Origin: Chryseobacterium sp. MFBS3-17
Lineage (GTDB): Bacteria; Bacteroidota; Bacteroidia; Flavobacteriales; Weeksellaceae
DNA length: 64,000 nt
Assembly (NCBI RefSeq): GCF_020687745.1
Contig: NZ_JAJEWK010000012.1
Span: 124,001 to 188,000, forward strand
Reading direction: 5' to 3'
Part shown: piece by piece, positions 62,097 to 64,000 of the stretch
Numbering within the stretch: position 1 is the stretch's first letter
How the letters are laid out: each line of letters begins with the position of its first letter
Made by a program: the position numbers and the translations under genes
Notes under the pieces: model-generated
What the model saw: the letters and a program-made list of their open reading frames with translations, nothing else
Databases searched by the model: none
What the model was told of the DNA's origin: nothing

Positions 62097-62582
62097 TTAA
62101 ATAACATCAAATAAAACCACCAAAAACATTGCCAATCCCACCAGAAAATTGAATCCGGTGCCAAAAATAAAGCCTACAAATGCACCTTTCATGGAGTTGA
62201 AAGCCTTTTTCGGGTCTTTGGAATCGTGCAGCAGCTCGCCTGCAAAAACGCCAAGGAACATTCCGATGAGAAATCCGAAGGGCAGCGGAATGAAAAACAT
62301 TCCTGCAAATGTCCCGATGACCGACCCGATGCTTCCCCAGCGGGTGCCGCCATAGCGCCTGTTGGTTTTGGCGGGTATCACATAATTCAGCACAATGGAC
62401 AACAATGTGAGCGCAGAAAAAATCCAGATATAAACCATGGAGAGCTCAGATTCTGTGCCGAATTTGTAAATCAGCAGCCCGCAGAGACTCATCAGCAAAC
62501 CCGGAAGTATGGGCAAAATGGTTCCGGCCATGCCCAGAATGAGGAGAATAAAACAAACAAGTGTAATGAGTCCGTGGTCCAT
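62097..62582 (-). CDS. DUF456 family membrane protein
   Basis: 161 aa from the ATG at 62582 (MDHGLITLVCFILL); the frame is open 23 codons upstream. Multi-pass protein, with the DUF456 features GMAGTILPILPGLLM at the start, YGGTRWGSIGSVIGTFAGMF with its Gly-rich helices, and GVFAGELL. In front of the lipoprotein gene and probably co-transcribed with it. Function unknown. Confidence 0.88.
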   Translation of the reverse strand: MDHGLITLVCFILLILGMAGTILPILPGLLMSLCGLLIYKFGTESELSMVYIWIFSALTLLSIVLNYVIPAKTNRRYGGTRWGSIGSVIGTFAGMFFIPLPFGFLIGMFLGVFAGELLHDSKDPKKAFNSMKGAFVGFIFGTGFNFLVGLAMFLVVLFDVI

Positions 62583-62614
62583 AATGCTGTATTGATGAAT
62601 CAAATGTATCAAAA

Positions 62615-62645
62615 AAATAAAAAAGCGACAGAAATTTCCGTCGCC
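62615..62645 (-). terminator. Terminator of the gene at 62674-63864
   Basis: Minus strand GCGAC (62644-62640) pairs with GTCGC (62629-62625), followed by a T run. Confidence 0.75.
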
Positions 62646-62673
62646 TTTCACTAAAAAATATTTAAAATCTGAA

Positions 62674-63864
62674 TTAAAGATTCAAAATAACATACTGCAG
62701 AATCGGTGCTGTATTGCCTATATTTCCGGAAGCATGGTTGTGGAAAGTGGTATAGAAAATGGTTCCGCTGGCTGAGGTGCCGGAGCATGGACCCAGTGAG
62801 TCACCATGACCCACGTGTGCCGGGAGAGCATTCTGGTTGATGGTGATGGTCACAGGAGTACCGCCGGCCACATGGCAGATGGTCACCATATTATTGTTGG
62901 CCGGATTTCCTACCGTAAGGGTGGGAGAAGTCGGGTTCTGAAAATTGTTAGACCGGATCATCAACGCTTCATTATTGTACTGAACCATTACGTCCCAAAA
63001 GGTGGGTTCATAAGCGGTAATCCGCTGCCAGGCGCCCAGGTCATACTGGATGTCCAAAGTATTAAACCCGATGGCGTTGGCCAGATTCACATTGGTCACA
63101 TCTGCATTGCTGTAAGTAGTGGCTGAGCCGTTATTTGTAGAACAAAGCAGGGGGTCGGGCAGGAAGCCACCCGGGATATTACAACCATTGGAATTGGACT
63201 GGCCGCCGGTGAGGTAGGCTACATCCCAGTCCGAGGCATAAATGGAACCACCGTTGGTCACGAAGGTCGCCAGATTGTCATAAATCATGGTATCGGAATT
63301 GGGCGTGCTGGTTCCGGAGTTGGTCTGGGTGCGCGATCCGCAGTTAAGAAAAATAATATCATACAGTGCGATGGTGTTCATGTTTTTCAGGTCATCATAA
63401 TCAATTTCTGTGATGGTGTATCCCAGGTTCTGTACAATGTCTTCAATTTCATCATAACTGCCTTTTACATAAGCCATATTAGCAATCTGGTTCAATTTTG
63501 TAAGTGATGCATCTGCAGTTACATTCTGACCTTCCGGCAGGTTGATGTTGAACTCGGTGCGAAAATTGGTTCCGTCGCCGGTCTGGATATAGACCGTGTG
63601 TGAACCGGGAACGGTTTCCAGAGTGAAGTCGCCCTGCGCATCAGAGTGCGTAAAGTACATTTTGTGTTGGGCATCAAAGGTGAAAATCAAGGCGCCGCCC
63701 ACGGGTTGTATGCCATTCTTTGAAAAAACTTTACCGGTAACCGATGCTTTTTTTGCTTCGACTTCAACAGGGTGGCTTACCAGTACACTGTTGTCTTCTG
63801 TGCGGATACAACTGTACAGAAACAGGAGCGCACACGTCATAAAAAGGTAGGAGATTTTCTTCAT
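62674..63864 (-). CDS. Lipoprotein with carboxypeptidase-regulatory-like domain
   Basis: 396 aa from the ATG at 63864 (MKKISYLFMTCALLFLYSC, lipobox LYSC, Cys 19). The frame is open 19 codons further, but that part holds no signal peptide. Residues about 37-125 are CarboxypepD_reg-like (VTGKVFSKNGIQPVGGALIF, SDAQGDFTLETVPG). The central region is alpha/beta (YDIIFLNCGSRTQ, FVTNGGSIYASDWD), like a GATase/ThuA-type fold. Near the end is a Cys/His motif (TICHVAGG, LPAHVGHGD, LGPC) that recurs in Bacteroidetes surface proteins. No enzymatic residue confirmed. Function unknown. Confidence 0.8.
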   Translation of the reverse strand: MKKISYLFMTCALLFLYSCIRTEDNSVLVSHPVEVEAKKASVTGKVFSKNGIQPVGGALIFTFDAQHKMYFTHSDAQGDFTLETVPGSHTVYIQTGDGTNFRTEFNINLPEGQNVTADASLTKLNQIANMAYVKGSYDEIEDIVQNLGYTITEIDYDDLKNMNTIALYDIIFLNCGSRTQTNSGTSTPNSDTMIYDNLATFVTNGGSIYASDWDVAYLTGGQSNSNGCNIPGGFLPDPLLCSTNNGSATTYSNADVTNVNLANAIGFNTLDIQYDLGAWQRITAYEPTFWDVMVQYNNEALMIRSNNFQNPTSPTLTVGNPANNNMVTICHVAGGTPVTITINQNALPAHVGHGDSLGPCSGTSASGTIFYTTFHNHASGNIGNTAPILQYVILNL

Positions 63865-63904
63865 GTGATGTGGAGTTTTAGGGTTAGTTTTTTTAATTTG
63901 ATAA

Positions 63905-63912
63905 CAAATGTA
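63905..63912 (-). promoter_or_regulatory. -7 box of the gene at 62674-63864
   Basis: Minus-strand TACATTTG, identical to the -7 box of the curli promoter. No TTG at the right distance. Confidence 0.5.
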
Positions 63913-64000
63913 CATATTCATGATGAATTAATCATAAAAGGGCGCTTAAAATTTTCAATAATTTTAATATGATGCGAATTGGCTGTATGGTTATTAAAAT

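Noticed and set aside
1-64000. tRNA, rRNA, riboswitch, transposase, integrase or phage genes
   Set aside because: None recognised on either strand; the only mobile-element hint is the repeat block near 35 kb.

Overview
The window reads as a chromosomal segment of a flavobacterium, most likely Weeksellaceae (Chryseobacterium-like). The evidence is in the sequence: TAnnTTTG-type -7 promoter boxes in front of many genes, six secreted proteins ending in a type A sorting domain of the type IX secretion system (T9SS), a DNA polymerase III alpha subunit with a DnaQ-type exonuclease domain at its N-terminus, a Bacteroidetes-style curli cluster, and A-rich leaders instead of strong Shine-Dalgarno sites. 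No rRNA, tRNA, CRISPR array, insertion sequence or phage gene was seen.

Layout. (1) 1-4454: 5'-truncated dnaE. (2) 4597-10958: a curli (type VIII secretion) locus. On the minus strand, from one predicted promoter: a long curlin (csgA), a short nucleator-like curlin, a CsgC/CsgH-CsgE fusion, csgF, csgG with an added C-terminal beta-barrel-like region, and a propeller lipoprotein. A convergent LuxR-type regulator whose receiver has lost its phosphoacceptor Asp lies at the far end and recalls enterobacterial CsgD. (3) 11444-17725: TetR repressor and TolC/MFP/RND efflux operon with a compact operator-promoter. (4) 17935-31882: five tandem T9SS-exported adhesin-like genes made of fibronectin III, GEVED, adhesin/MAM, nidogen-like and Ig-like modules; every gene has its own terminator. 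(5) 32016-34866: a voltage-gated K+ channel diverging from a Nif3-family gene and a coiled-coil protein whose zinc ribbon has lost its cysteines. (6) 34866-37348: a decayed, AT-rich island with a probable dispersed repeat, a secreted-protein gene broken by a TAG, its intact neighbour, and a further remnant. (7) 37349-48893: accessory and metabolic genes: CPBP protease fused to a DUF3738-like domain, SugE-type exporter with a Crp-like regulator, acyl-CoA synthetase and acyl-CoA dehydrogenase (fatty acid activation and beta-oxidation), small membrane proteins, DUF2891, a DUF6994-like gene broken by TAA, DinB, DUF4349 lipoprotein, TetR. (8) 49129-63921: a T9SS beta-helix protein, then mainly housekeeping genes (prfC, CPBP protease, rdgB, rnz, RRM protein, ychF, SDR, mutS2, ung, DUF456) and lipoproteins.

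How the parts work together. The curli locus and the adhesin array are two different surface-structure systems: amyloid fibres through the CsgG pore, and cell-surface adhesins through T9SS. Both point to surface attachment or biofilm life. The curli locus is the least ordinary part because three components have architectures unlike the E. coli system and a sixth, unrelated lipoprotein is attached to the operon.

Limits. All family names come from recognising motifs by eye; no searches were run. Start codons were moved where a promoter box, signal peptide or codon made the longer reading frame unlikely.
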